Shown: piece after piece, positions 12,920-19,931 of the stretch
Numbering within the stretch: position 1 is the stretch's first letter
How the letters are laid out: each line of letters starts with the position of its first letter
Notes under the pieces: model-generated
What the model was told of the DNA's origin: nothing
The model's database searches: none
Seen by the model: the letters and a program-made list of their open reading frames with translations, nothing else
Source: CAZCSY01 sp964501505
Lineage (GTDB): Bacteria; Omnitrophota; Gorgyraeia; Velamenicoccales; Velamenicoccaceae
Length of the DNA stretch: 21,910 bases
Assembly (NCBI GenBank): GCA_964501505.1
Contig: CAZCSY010000018.1
Coordinates: 1 to 21,910, forward strand
Direction of reading: 5' to 3'
Made by a program: the position numbers and the translations under genes

Positions 12920-13708
12920 ATGAATATCTTTTCGTTTTTACGCGGACGTTCTATCCGGCCGCTGGGCCTTTTGTGTCTGGCGGTGGGTCTTGCCGCGTGC
13001 TCCGGCAGCCCCTCCGGCGTCGCGCGCGTCGCCAGGGTCGTGGACGGCGATACCGTGGTGCTGTCGGGCGGCCGGGAAGTGCGCTATATCGGCATTGATA
13101 CCCCCGAAACGCGGCGCCGCATAGCGGGCGGCTGGCAGGAGGTCAACGAGCCGTTCGGCGCCGAGGCGCGCCGGGCGAACGAAGAATTGGTATTGGGCCG
13201 GCCGGTGCGGCTCGAATACGATGCAGAGCGCAACGACAAGTATGGCCGGCTCCTCGCGTACGTGTGGGTGGGGCAGGCACAGGCTGAGCTCATGGTGCAG
13301 GAGGAGCTCCTGCGCCGCGGCCTGGCCCTGCTTTATACCTTTCCGCCGAACGTCAGGCACGTGGACCGGCTAAAGAGCGCCCAGGATGAGGCGCGGCGAG
13401 AGAAAAGAGGGCTGTGGTCTCTGGATATGGCCATCCCCGCCCGGCAGGCCGCAGATTATGTGGGTCAGCGCAAGATGGTTCGGGGCGCTGTCAGGCGCGT
13501 GGACGCCACCCCCGATACCCTGGAACTTATCTTGGACGGCATCCGCGTCGCTATCTTTACAAAAGATATGGATCAGTTTTTTAAGGAGGGCATCCATCCG
13601 GAGAGGGATTACGCCGGCAAGGAGATTCGCGCCTTCGGTCTCATCAAGACGTATCGCGGCGCGGTCGAGATGATCGTTTCTCATCCGTGGCAGATCGATG
13701 TTGTTTGA
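12920..13708 (+). CDS. Lipoprotein with staphylococcal-nuclease-like domain and C-terminal OB-like domain
   Basis: 262 residues from the ATG at 12920; a TTG at 12908 is an alternative start. The signal peptide ends in LAAC, with Cys27 lipidated, so the enzyme is anchored outside the cytoplasm. Residues about 37-170 are a thermonuclease (SNase) domain: ARVVDGDTVVLSGGREVRYIGIDTPET contains the conserved Asp and Glu and an Arg of the Ca2+-dependent active site, and YGRLLAYVWV supplies the second family motif, whose Arg matches the other catalytic arginine. The C-terminal 90 residues (VGQRKMVRGAVRRVDATPD and so on) look like an all-beta OB-fold. The family cleaves phosphodiester bonds in DNA or RNA, so scavenging extracellular nucleic acid is a reasonable role. 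The ribosome-binding site is weak. Confidence 0.88.
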   Translation: MNIFSFLRGRSIRPLGLLCLAVGLAACSGSPSGVARVARVVDGDTVVLSGGREVRYIGIDTPETRRRIAGGWQEVNEPFGAEARRANEELVLGRPVRLEYDAERNDKYGRLLAYVWVGQAQAELMVQEELLRRGLALLYTFPPNVRHVDRLKSAQDEARREKRGLWSLDMAIPARQAADYVGQRKMVRGAVRRVDATPDTLELILDGIRVAIFTKDMDQFFKEGIHPERDYAGKEIRAFGLIKTYRGAVEMIVSHPWQIDVV

Positions 13709-13739
13709 GGGTTGAAGAAAGCGATGTGATCCGAGATCT

Positions 13740-14114
13740 TCAGTTGTTCTTTGCGGGAGGGATGTTCTGCCGGACAAAGTCGGCAATTTCGCTGCGTGAG
13801 CCGTTGCTGATCTCCAGAAATTCCAGGCCTGCCCGGTACTTTTCCGAGTAGACGTCCCTTGAAGCCCATACGACGCGCGCGATACCGGAGGCGGGGTTGG
13901 GCAGGTTGTGTAGTTTGATCTGGAAGTAGAGGCAGGTGCCGGGGGGCAGGGGGTTGTCCAAGAGGAGGCCGGCGCCGCCCTCGCTGATGTCACAGGTAAT
14001 GCAGCACCTGAACCTGTTTTCTCTCAGGAAGTGGTACTTGACCGGCGAGTATACCCTGAGTCTGGGCCAGCGGCGTCGCTCTTCAACAGGTGTGGTTTCT
14101 AAAGCAAAAGCCAC
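13740..14114 (-). CDS. PilZ-domain protein (likely c-di-GMP receptor)
   Basis: 124-residue single PilZ domain. Both halves of the c-di-GMP site are present: RxxxR at residues 14-18 (RRWPR) and DxSxxG in CDISEGGAG. The rest is the six-strand barrel with a C-terminal helix (SEIADFVRQ). PilZ proteins bind c-di-GMP and pass the signal to pili, motility or polysaccharide machinery; the partner is not visible here. The frame opens with a TTG at 14129, but GGGAGG sits 5 bases before an in-frame GTG at 14114, which I take as the start (MAFALETT). It is the only minus-strand gene, convergent with the nuclease gene and divergent from the adenosyltransferase gene, with its own promoter. Confidence 0.9.
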   Translation of the reverse strand: MAFALETTPVEERRRWPRLRVYSPVKYHFLRENRFRCCITCDISEGGAGLLLDNPLPPGTCLYFQIKLHNLPNPASGIARVVWASRDVYSEKYRAGLEFLEISNGSRSEIADFVRQNIPPAKNN

Positions 14115-14150
14115 GGCAACCTCCCTCAACGGGGATCCGTGGCTACTAAA

Positions 14151-14179
14151 AATTTAACATATACTTGGCCTGTTTTCAA
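14151..14179 (-). promoter_or_regulatory. Promoter of the PilZ gene
   Basis: On the minus strand TTGAAA (14179-14174), a 17-bp spacer and TAAATT (14156-14151), with TG one base before the -10 (extended -10). Initiation near 14144 gives a 30-base leader containing the GGGAGG ribosome-binding site. The plus-strand TATACT at 14160-14165 overlaps it and could serve the divergent gene at 14191, but it has no good -35. Confidence 0.6.
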
Positions 14180-14190
14180 GAGGTGACGAT

Positions 14191-14712
14191 ATGTCGATCG
14201 TGACGCGACGCGGAGACAAGGGACAAACATCGTTATTTCCGCAAGGTCTTGTCGCTAAAGATGATGCGCGTATTGAGCTGGTCGGGACCCTGGACGAGCT
14301 GACCTCGTTTTTAGGTGTTGTCAGGAGCTTGGCCTGCGGCCGTCGGCTCAAGCGGGAGGCGGCGGCGATCCAAAAGGAGATCTTTTGGGTGAACGCCGAG
14401 GCGGTGACGCCTCTGACGCAGCTCCGGAAGCTGAAACGCCGCATCGCGGTTGGGGATGTGGCGCGGCTGGAAAGGGCCATCGAGGCCCTGGAGAAGAAAG
14501 CCGTCAGGAGGAGGCGCTGTTTTAAGGTCCCCGGCGCAGACACGCTTTCGGCCGTGCTCCACGTCTGCCGGGCGCTCTGCCGCCGGGCCGAGCGGCGCAT
14601 GATCACGCTGAAAAAAAAGAAGAAGCTGAAGAATGACGCCATGTTCCTGTATATCAACCGGTTGTCGGATCTGCTTTTTTTGATGGCGGAGGAACCGGGA
14701 GGCGAACGATGA
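14191..14712 (+). CDS. PduO-type ATP:cob(I)alamin adenosyltransferase
   Basis: 173-residue all-helical enzyme that transfers the adenosyl group of ATP to cob(I)alamin, forming coenzyme B12. The N-terminal ATP loop TRRGDKGQTSLF (residues 5-16) is the family hallmark, followed by LVGTLDELTSFLG and, near the C-terminus, the LHVCRALCRRAER helix and INRLSDLLFLMA, which form the subunit interface and cobalamin site. The Arg/Asp pairs of these motifs are kept, although KVPGAD replaces the more usual LPGG. A basic stretch (KKKKKLKND) sits in the last loop. Ribosome-binding site AAGAGGTGA precedes the ATG. It overlaps the nicotinamidase gene by 4 bp. No B12-dependent enzyme is in the window, so its client is unknown. 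Confidence 0.92.
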   Translation: MSIVTRRGDKGQTSLFPQGLVAKDDARIELVGTLDELTSFLGVVRSLACGRRLKREAAAIQKEIFWVNAEAVTPLTQLRKLKRRIAVGDVARLERAIEALEKKAVRRRRCFKVPGADTLSAVLHVCRALCRRAERRMITLKKKKKLKNDAMFLYINRLSDLLFLMAEEPGGER

Positions 14713-15320
14713 AACGCGACAAGGCCCTTGTGGTCGTGGACGTTCAGAATGATTTTTGTCCGGGCGGCGCGCTGGCTGTCCCCGACGGCGACGCCGTCAT
14801 ACCCGTCTTGAACAAATACATTGCCGAATTCCGCCGTCAGGGCCTTGCAGTTTTTTTCTCGCGTGACTGGCACCCTGAGGTCACCAGGCACTTTAAGAGC
14901 CGCGGCGGGGCCTGGCCGGCGCATTGTATCCAGGATACCCACGGGGCGGCATTCCATTCCGGCCTGCAACTCCCCAAAGGGGCACGGGTCCTCTCCAAGG
15001 GGACGGATCCCGACAAAGAAGGCTACTCCGTCTTTTCAGCGCACGATGACCAGGGGGTGGCGTTCGAGACCCTTTTGGCGACGATGGGGATCAGGCAGCT
15101 CTTCATCGGCGGCCTGGCAACGGACTATTGCGTGAAGGAGACCGCCCTGGAGGCCCTGGACAAGGGCTTCCAGGTTGTCCTCCTCGTCGACGCCATGCGC
15201 GGCGTCAACCTGCAACCCGGCGACGCCGACAGGGCCGTCCAGGAGATTGTTGCCCGCGGCGCCACGAAAATGGAACACAGGAACCTGGCCCCCCTGTTCC
15301 GGTTTCGTGGAACAGAATAA
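14709..15320 (+). CDS. pncA: Nicotinamidase (PncA-like, isochorismatase fold)
   Basis: 203-residue cytosolic hydrolase converting nicotinamide to nicotinate and ammonia for NAD salvage. The catalytic triad is visible as Asp11 in VVVDVQNDFCPGG, Lys97 in RVLSKGTDPDKEGYS, and the nucleophile Cys141 in GGLATDYCVKETA. The metal-binding part DWHPEVTRHFKSRGG (Asp, His and His ligands) and the downstream LLVDAMRGV are also typical of true nicotinamidases rather than general isochorismatases. The ATG overlaps the adenosyltransferase stop (ATGA). The HAD phosphatase gene follows 7 bp later, so the three are likely one transcript. Confidence 0.95.
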   Translation: MKRDKALVVVDVQNDFCPGGALAVPDGDAVIPVLNKYIAEFRRQGLAVFFSRDWHPEVTRHFKSRGGAWPAHCIQDTHGAAFHSGLQLPKGARVLSKGTDPDKEGYSVFSAHDDQGVAFETLLATMGIRQLFIGGLATDYCVKETALEALDKGFQVVLLVDAMRGVNLQPGDADRAVQEIVARGATKMEHRNLAPLFRFRGTE

Positions 15321-15327
15321 GGAATAT

Positions 15328-16014
15328 GTGGCTAACTATAATATGCGGTCCCTCAAGGTAAAAGCGGTGTTGTTCGACATGGACGGGGTCATCACGGATA
15401 CCATGCCGTATCACTTCAGGGCCTGGAAGGAGGTCATGGGGCAGACCGGGATCGATGTGACCGAGTGCGAGGTGTATCTGCGGGAAGGCCAGCCGGGCCG
15501 CCGGACGATCAAAGAGATCTTCGCCGAGAGGGGGCGCCCGTTTGATCCTGCCCTGGCAAAGAGGATTATCCGGGATAAAGAGAAGCTCTTTAAAAAGATC
15601 GTCCGCCGCCGGTTTGTCCGCGGGGCACGCCGGTTCGTGACCCACCTCGGCAAGAAGGGGATAGTTTCGGCGCTGGTGACGGGAACGGCGCGCCACGAGG
15701 TGGCAAAGATCCTTCCGGCTTCGATGCGGCGCTCTTTTCGCGTGGTCGTGACGGGCGATGATGTCAGGCACGGCAAACCCAATCCTGAACCCTATCTCCT
15801 GGCGCTCAAAAAGCTGGGCATCCGGGCCCGCGAGGCCGTCGTCCTTGAGAATGCCCCTTTCGGCATCCATGCGGCCAAGCAGGCGGGCCTGACGTGCATC
15901 GCCCTTGAGACGTCCCTGCCCAGGGCATACCTGAGAGACGCGGACATGGTCTTTTCCACCTACCGGGTGCTCGAGCGAAAGGTCGCGTTTTCGCTTCTTG
16001 ACGGAACCCGCTGA
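15328..16014 (+). CDS. HAD-family phosphatase, beta-phosphoglucomutase-like
   Basis: 228 residues from the GTG at 15328, which has AAGGA 4 bases upstream. The ATG at 15343, five codons later, is an equally possible start. Motif I is DMDGVITDT with nucleophile Asp17 and acid/base Asp19. A helical cap domain (about 30-90) follows, then motif II VTGT, motif III Lys in GKPNPEPY and motif IV ENAPFGIHAAKQAG. This is the subfamily of beta-phosphoglucomutase, phosphoglycolate phosphatase and related sugar-phosphate phosphatases. Motif IV has ENAPFG where beta-phosphoglucomutases usually have EDSxxG, so the exact substrate is open. It is the last gene before the archease promoter. Confidence 0.9.
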   Translation: MANYNMRSLKVKAVLFDMDGVITDTMPYHFRAWKEVMGQTGIDVTECEVYLREGQPGRRTIKEIFAERGRPFDPALAKRIIRDKEKLFKKIVRRRFVRGARRFVTHLGKKGIVSALVTGTARHEVAKILPASMRRSFRVVVTGDDVRHGKPNPEPYLLALKKLGIRAREAVVLENAPFGIHAAKQAGLTCIALETSLPRAYLRDADMVFSTYRVLERKVAFSLLDGTR

Positions 16015-16052
16015 CCGCCGGGATATTCCGTTGGCCTTCACCCTACATTTCG

Positions 16053-16081
16053 TTGACGCTCACCCTTTTTGTTGATAAGAT
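16053..16081 (+). promoter_or_regulatory. Promoter of the archease-rtcB operon
   Basis: TTGACG (16053-16058), 17 bp, then TAAGAT (16076-16081). Initiation near 16088 leaves only about 6 bases before the archease ATG (16094), and no ribosome-binding site is visible, so the mRNA is probably leaderless. The -35 is embedded in the second of two similar 16-mers (16029-16044 and 16051-16066), 13 of 16 positions alike, spaced 22 bp. Confidence 0.6.
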
Positions 16082-16093
16082 AAAAAATTACGA

Positions 16094-16519
16094 ATGGGAA
16101 AGTTTACCTTTGTGCCCCATACGGCCGATGTGGCGGTCCGGATAGAGGGGGGTTCGCTCAAGGACCTCTTCGCAACGGCGGCCAAGGCCATGTTCGCGGT
16201 GCTGGTCACCAAGAAGGCCAACGGCCCGGCCGGCGGTCTTTCGAAGCTCAGGGTAGAGAAGACCGAGGCCTCGCCGGAGGAGCTGCTCAAGGCCTGGCTC
16301 GACGAGCTCCTGTTCGCGTTTCAGGCGCACGGCCGGATGCTGCACCGCATCAAGGCGCTGACGTGCCGCGAGGATACGTTGAGCGCGGTCGTTCTCCTGT
16401 GCGATTTTAACCGCGCGTACTACGACCTGAAGGACGAGATCAAGGCGGTCACCTACTCCGACCTGAAGGTGGCAAAGACCCGTCGCGGATGGCAGACGAC
16501 GCTCGTCTTTGACGTGTGA
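16094..16519 (+). CDS. Archease (RtcB activator)
   Basis: 141-residue archease (PF01951 family). It opens with the conserved FVPHTADVAVRIEG, whose His-Thr-Ala-Asp makes the metal site, and later has the ELLKAWLDELLFAF helix. The C-terminal LVFDV end is also typical; the metal-binding terminal Asp is kept. Archease speeds guanylylation of RtcB and broadens its NTP use. The gene for RtcB follows after 6 bp, which fixes the functional link. The ATG at 16094 has no ribosome-binding site but fits the near-leaderless promoter described here. Confidence 0.96.
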   Translation: MGKFTFVPHTADVAVRIEGGSLKDLFATAAKAMFAVLVTKKANGPAGGLSKLRVEKTEASPEELLKAWLDELLFAFQAHGRMLHRIKALTCREDTLSAVVLLCDFNRAYYDLKDEIKAVTYSDLKVAKTRRGWQTTLVFDV

Positions 16520-16525
16520 GCACAT

Positions 16526-17977
16526 ATGTGGGATGGCCCTTTAGAGAAGATCGACGATTACCGGTGGCGCATCCCCAAGAGTTACAAGCCGGGCATGCGC
16601 GTCGACGGGATCGTCTACGCCGATGAGAAGCTCCTCAAGGATATTCGTCACGATAAGGCCCTTGAGCAGATTGCCAATGTTGCTTTTCTGCCCGGTATCG
16701 TCAAGGCCTCTTTGGGCATGCCGGATATCCACTGGGGCTACGGGTTCGCCATCGGCGGGCTGGCGGCTACCGACGTGGAGGAAGACGGCGTCATCTCGCC
16801 GGGAGGGGTGGGCTTCGATATCAACTGCGGCGTGCGGCTCCTGCGTACGGAGCTGGACGTCGGTCAGGTCAGCCCGCGCATCAAGGATCTCGTCACCGCC
16901 CTTTTCCAGACCGTGCCTGCGGGGGTGGGGTCTGAAGGAGCGATCCGGGCGAACGCCAGGGACGAGAGAGAGATCATGCTCTACGGCGCGGCCTGGGCCG
17001 TCAAGCAGGGCTATGGCAGCGACGCGGATCTCGAGGCGACCGAGGAGCGCGGCGCGATAGCAGGCGCAGACCCGGACGTCGTCTCCGAGCGCGCGGTCCA
17101 GCGCGGTAAGGCGCAGTCGGGGACGTTGGGCTCCGGCAACCACTTTCTGGAAGTCCAGGTGATCGATCAGCTCTTTGACCAGGATCTGGTCGATGCGTTT
17201 GATCTGCGTCTCGGCCAGGTCACGGTGATGATCCACAGCGGCTCGCGCGGGTTCGGCTACCAGATCTGCGACGATTCGCTCAAAGTCATGCAGCACTGCC
17301 TGACAAAATATCAGATCAACGTGCCCGACCGGCAGCTGGGGTGCGCGCCCGTTACGTCGCCGGAAGGCAAGAGGTATCTGGGCGCCATGCGCGCGGCGGC
17401 GAATTACGCCTGGAACAACCGCCAGTGCCTGATGCACCTGACGCGCACCGTCTTTGAAAAGGTCTTCGGTTCCTCCTGGCAGAAGCTGGGGATGCGCCTC
17501 ATTTATGACGTGGCCCACAACATCGCCAAGATCGAAAAGCACGTCGTCGACGGCCGCGAGCGGACGCTGTGCGTCCATCGCAAGGGCGCCACGCGGGCCT
17601 TTGGGCCGGGCCACCCGGACCTGCCCCAGGCGTACCGGCAGACCGGCCAGCCCGTGATTATCCCCGGCGACATGGGCCGGAATTCGTATCTGTTGGCAGG
17701 GACCGAGCGGGCGATGGAGGAGACTTTCGGCAGCACGTGCCACGGCGCCGGCCGGCTCAAGTCGCGCCACGATGCCGTGCGGTCCATCGCCTTCCCCGAC
17801 CTGATGAGAGAGCTCCAGGCCAAGGGTATTGTCCTTATGGCGGCCAGCCACGGCAAGGTCGTCGAGGAGGCGCCGCAGGCGTACAAGGACGTCAACGACG
17901 TCGTGCACGTCGTCCATAACGCGGGTATCGCCCGGCGCGTCTGCCGCATGCGGCCGCTGGGCGTCATCAAGGGATAA
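16526..17977 (+). CDS. rtcB: RNA-splicing ligase RtcB
   Basis: GTP-dependent ligase joining RNA 2',3'-cyclic phosphate or 3'-phosphate ends to 5'-OH ends in tRNA splicing or RNA repair. At 483 residues it is the long, archaeal-like size (Pyrococcus RtcB has 481), and active-site spacing agrees: Asp98 and Cys101 in GVGFDINCG bind Mn2+, His331 in DVAHNIAK is a ligand, and His406 in TCHGAGR is the residue guanylylated in the family. The VHRKGATRAFGPG nucleotide loop is intact. The start ATG lies 6 bp after archease. It is followed by a palindromic repeat and serS, suggesting an RNA-maintenance neighbourhood. Confidence 0.98.
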   Translation: MWDGPLEKIDDYRWRIPKSYKPGMRVDGIVYADEKLLKDIRHDKALEQIANVAFLPGIVKASLGMPDIHWGYGFAIGGLAATDVEEDGVISPGGVGFDINCGVRLLRTELDVGQVSPRIKDLVTALFQTVPAGVGSEGAIRANARDEREIMLYGAAWAVKQGYGSDADLEATEERGAIAGADPDVVSERAVQRGKAQSGTLGSGNHFLEVQVIDQLFDQDLVDAFDLRLGQVTVMIHSGSRGFGYQICDDSLKVMQHCLTKYQINVPDRQLGCAPVTSPEGKRYLGAMRAAANYAWNNRQCLMHLTRTVFEKVFGSSWQKLGMRLIYDVAHNIAKIEKHVVDGRERTLCVHRKGATRAFGPGHPDLPQAYRQTGQPVIIPGDMGRNSYLLAGTERAMEETFGSTCHGAGRLKSRHDAVRSIAFPDLMRELQAKGIVLMAASHGKVVEEAPQAYKDVNDVVHVVHNAGIARRVCRMRPLGVIKG

Positions 17978-17981
17978 TTGG

Positions 17982-18033
17982 GAAACCCCGTTTCCAAACG
18001 GGGTTTCGAAACGGGGTTTGGAAACGGGGTTTC
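17982..18033 (+). repeat. Palindromic element with 13-bp repeats between rtcB and serS
   Basis: Three direct copies of AAACGGGGTTT at 17996-18006, 18009-18019 and 18022-18032 (13-bp period), plus one inverted copy at 17983-17993. The ends 17982-17999 and 18016-18033 are perfectly complementary over 18 bp, and the 16-base loop holds the self-complementary GTTTCGAAAC. In RNA it gives a very stable hairpin just before the serS ribosome-binding site. It looks like a small dispersed palindrome; no second copy is in the window. Confidence 0.9.
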
Positions 18034-18046
18034 GGGAGAGGCGGGA

Positions 18047-19330
18047 ATGATGCTTGACGTGAGGATGATCAGGGAAGACCCGGAGGCGGTGCGCGCCTCA
18101 CTCGAGAAGCGCGGCGTGAAGGCGGACGTGGATACCATCCTGTCGCTGGACGCCCAGCGCCGCGAGATCCTGACGGCTCTCGACGACCTGCGGCGCCAGA
18201 AGAACGAGGCCAACGACGCCATCAGCCGGCTCCTGAAAGAGAAGAAGGACCCGAAGGAAAAGATCAGGGCCATGAAGGGTGTGGCGGATAAGATCGATAA
18301 ACAGCAGGCGGCCCTGCGCGAAAAACAGGAGACCCTTGATAAAGAGCTCCTGCTCGTCCCGAACATCGTCCACGACTCGGTCCCCGTCGGCGATTCGACA
18401 AAGAACAAGGTCGTGCGCCAGACGGGACAGCCGCCGTCCTTCGCCTTTAAGCCGTTGACGCACATGGAGATCGGCGAGGCGCATGACATCATTGACTTTG
18501 TGCGCGGCGCCAAGATCGCAGGTTCCAACTTTATCCTGTATAAGGGACTGGGGGCGCGCCTGGAGCGGGCGCTCATAAACTTCATGCTGGACCGTCACAC
18601 CACGCAGCACGGCTATCGCGAGATGTGGCCGCCGGCGCTCGTCAACCGCGCGAGCATGACGGGGACCGGCCAGCTGCCCAAGCTCGAAGAGGACATGTAC
18701 CGCCTCAAGGACGAGGATCTCTTCTTGATCCCGACGGCCGAGGTCCCGGTGACGAACATCCACTCCAACGAGATGCTCGACGAGAAGGACCTGCCGCTCT
18801 ATTATACCGCCTACACGCCGTGTTTCCGGCGCGAGGCGGGCTCCTACGGCAAGGACACCAAAGGGTTGGTCCGCGTCCATCAGTTCGACAAGGTGGAGCT
18901 CGTCAAGTTCGTCAGGCCCGAGACGTCATTCGATGAACTGGAGAAGCTGGTCGCGGACGCCGAGGACATCCTGCAGGTTCTGGGCCTGCCCTATCGCGTC
19001 GTGATGCTGGCCTCCGGTGATATCAGCTTCGCGGCGACGAAGTGCTACGACCTGGAGGCGTACGCGCCGGGGATCGACAAGTGGCTGGAGGTGTCGAGCT
19101 GCTCGAACTTCACGGATTTCCAGGCGCGCCGCGCCAACATCCGTTTCCGCAACAAGGAGAGCAAGAAGACCGAGTTCGTCCACACGCTCAACGGTTCGGG
19201 GGTCGCCCTGCCGCGCATCGTGGTGGCGCTCCTTGAAAATTTCCAGGAGAAAGATGGCAGCGTCGTGATCCCCGAGGCGCTGCGGCCCTACATGGGAGGC
19301 GTGACAAAAATTGAGAGAGCGTCTTTATAG
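18047..19330 (+). CDS. serS: Seryl-tRNA synthetase
   Basis: Class II synthetase charging tRNA-Ser. From the ATG at 18047 (a second ATG is the next codon) it has 427 residues, normal for the family. GGGAGAGG is about 5 bases upstream. The frame stays open back through the palindromic repeat, but that extension is repeat-derived and not part of SerRS. The N-terminal antiparallel coiled coil (about 25-105, rich in Glu, Lys and Gln), which binds the long variable arm of tRNA-Ser, is clear. Class II motif 2 is FRREAGSYGKDTKGLVRVHQ and motif 3 is GSGVALPRIVVALLENFQ. TAEVPVTN supplies the serine-binding Thr-x-Glu. A tRNA-Ser(CGA) gene lies 1.4 kb downstream. Confidence 0.98.
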   Translation: MMLDVRMIREDPEAVRASLEKRGVKADVDTILSLDAQRREILTALDDLRRQKNEANDAISRLLKEKKDPKEKIRAMKGVADKIDKQQAALREKQETLDKELLLVPNIVHDSVPVGDSTKNKVVRQTGQPPSFAFKPLTHMEIGEAHDIIDFVRGAKIAGSNFILYKGLGARLERALINFMLDRHTTQHGYREMWPPALVNRASMTGTGQLPKLEEDMYRLKDEDLFLIPTAEVPVTNIHSNEMLDEKDLPLYYTAYTPCFRREAGSYGKDTKGLVRVHQFDKVELVKFVRPETSFDELEKLVADAEDILQVLGLPYRVVMLASGDISFAATKCYDLEAYAPGIDKWLEVSSCSNFTDFQARRANIRFRNKESKKTEFVHTLNGSGVALPRIVVALLENFQEKDGSVVIPEALRPYMGGVTKIERASL

Positions 19331-19931
19331 TGTCCTGAAGTTCGTCTTGGCCGTCCTTCTCGTGCCGATCGTCGTCGGTGTGACGGCGGCCTTCCTGGAC
19401 GGCCTGCGCGCGACGGACAGCCGCATCGCCGCGGCGTTCGGCTGGGGCGTGATCGCGTATCTGGCCCTGCACATCCTCTTCTATGCCCCCGCGCAGGTCT
19501 TTGACGCGGGAAAGAAGATGTCGGAGCAGGCCGTCGGTTTCGTCTTCCCGCTGGTGAAGGTGGCGGGTTTCTGCATCCCCATCTTCACGCTCCTGGCGTT
19601 CGGTCTTTATGCCCTCGTGGCGGCCGTTTGGAAGAAGCCCGAGACGCTGCCTTTCTTCGTCTTTTGCGCGTCGTTCACGTTCACGATGCACATGGTCTTT
19701 TCGGCCAACGCCCTCAAGGGCAAGAAGCCGGGCTGGCTCAAGGAGAATTACCTCCTGGCCATCTTTACCATTTACGTTGTCAGCATGATCATCATTGCGC
19801 TCGTCTTTTCGTTCCTGACGCCGGACTTTGTCCTGGCGCATTTTTTCAAACGGTGCGGTGACGTGGCCGGTGCCCTGTACTCGGCTTCCTTCCGCCAGTT
19901 GTTTGACGTAGAAGGGAGGCCCCTGTCATGA
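19311..19931 (+). CDS. Unknown membrane protein, five predicted helices
   Basis: 206 residues from a TTG at 19311, overlapping serS by 20 bp, with GGGAGG about 11 bases upstream. I do not recognise the family. Hydrophobic segments lie near residues 8-28, 42-60, 78-100, 114-134 and 148-168, linked by short loops (DAGKKMSEQ, KKPETLP, KGKKPGWLKEN). The tail (about 170-206) is only weakly hydrophobic. It has no signal peptide and no enzyme motif. Its stop overlaps the start of the TrkA-C membrane gene (ATGA), so the two products are made together and may work as a pair at the membrane. The start codon is the least certain part of this call. Confidence 0.75.
   Translation: MRERLYSVLKFVLAVLLVPIVVGVTAAFLDGLRATDSRIAAAFGWGVIAYLALHILFYAPAQVFDAGKKMSEQAVGFVFPLVKVAGFCIPIFTLLAFGLYALVAAVWKKPETLPFFVFCASFTFTMHMVFSANALKGKKPGWLKENYLLAIFTIYVVSMIIIALVFSFLTPDFVLAHFFKRCGDVAGALYSASFRQLFDVEGRPLS

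Noticed and set aside
15337..15345. TATAAT immediately before the ATG at 15343 of the HAD phosphatase gene
   Set aside because: No -35 element lies 16-18 bp upstream, and initiation would fall inside the coding sequence, after the ATG.
16541..17917. 458-codon minus-strand frame opposite rtcB
   Set aside because: Mirror of the RtcB gene, with low-complexity composition and no motif. The same reasoning removes the antisense frames at 9436-10719 and 11205-12488.
17978..18046. N-terminal extension of serS starting at 17978 (TTG)
   Set aside because: The added residues (GNPVSKRGFETGFGNGVSG) come from the palindromic repeat and have no place in seryl-tRNA synthetases; a good ribosome-binding site serves 18047.
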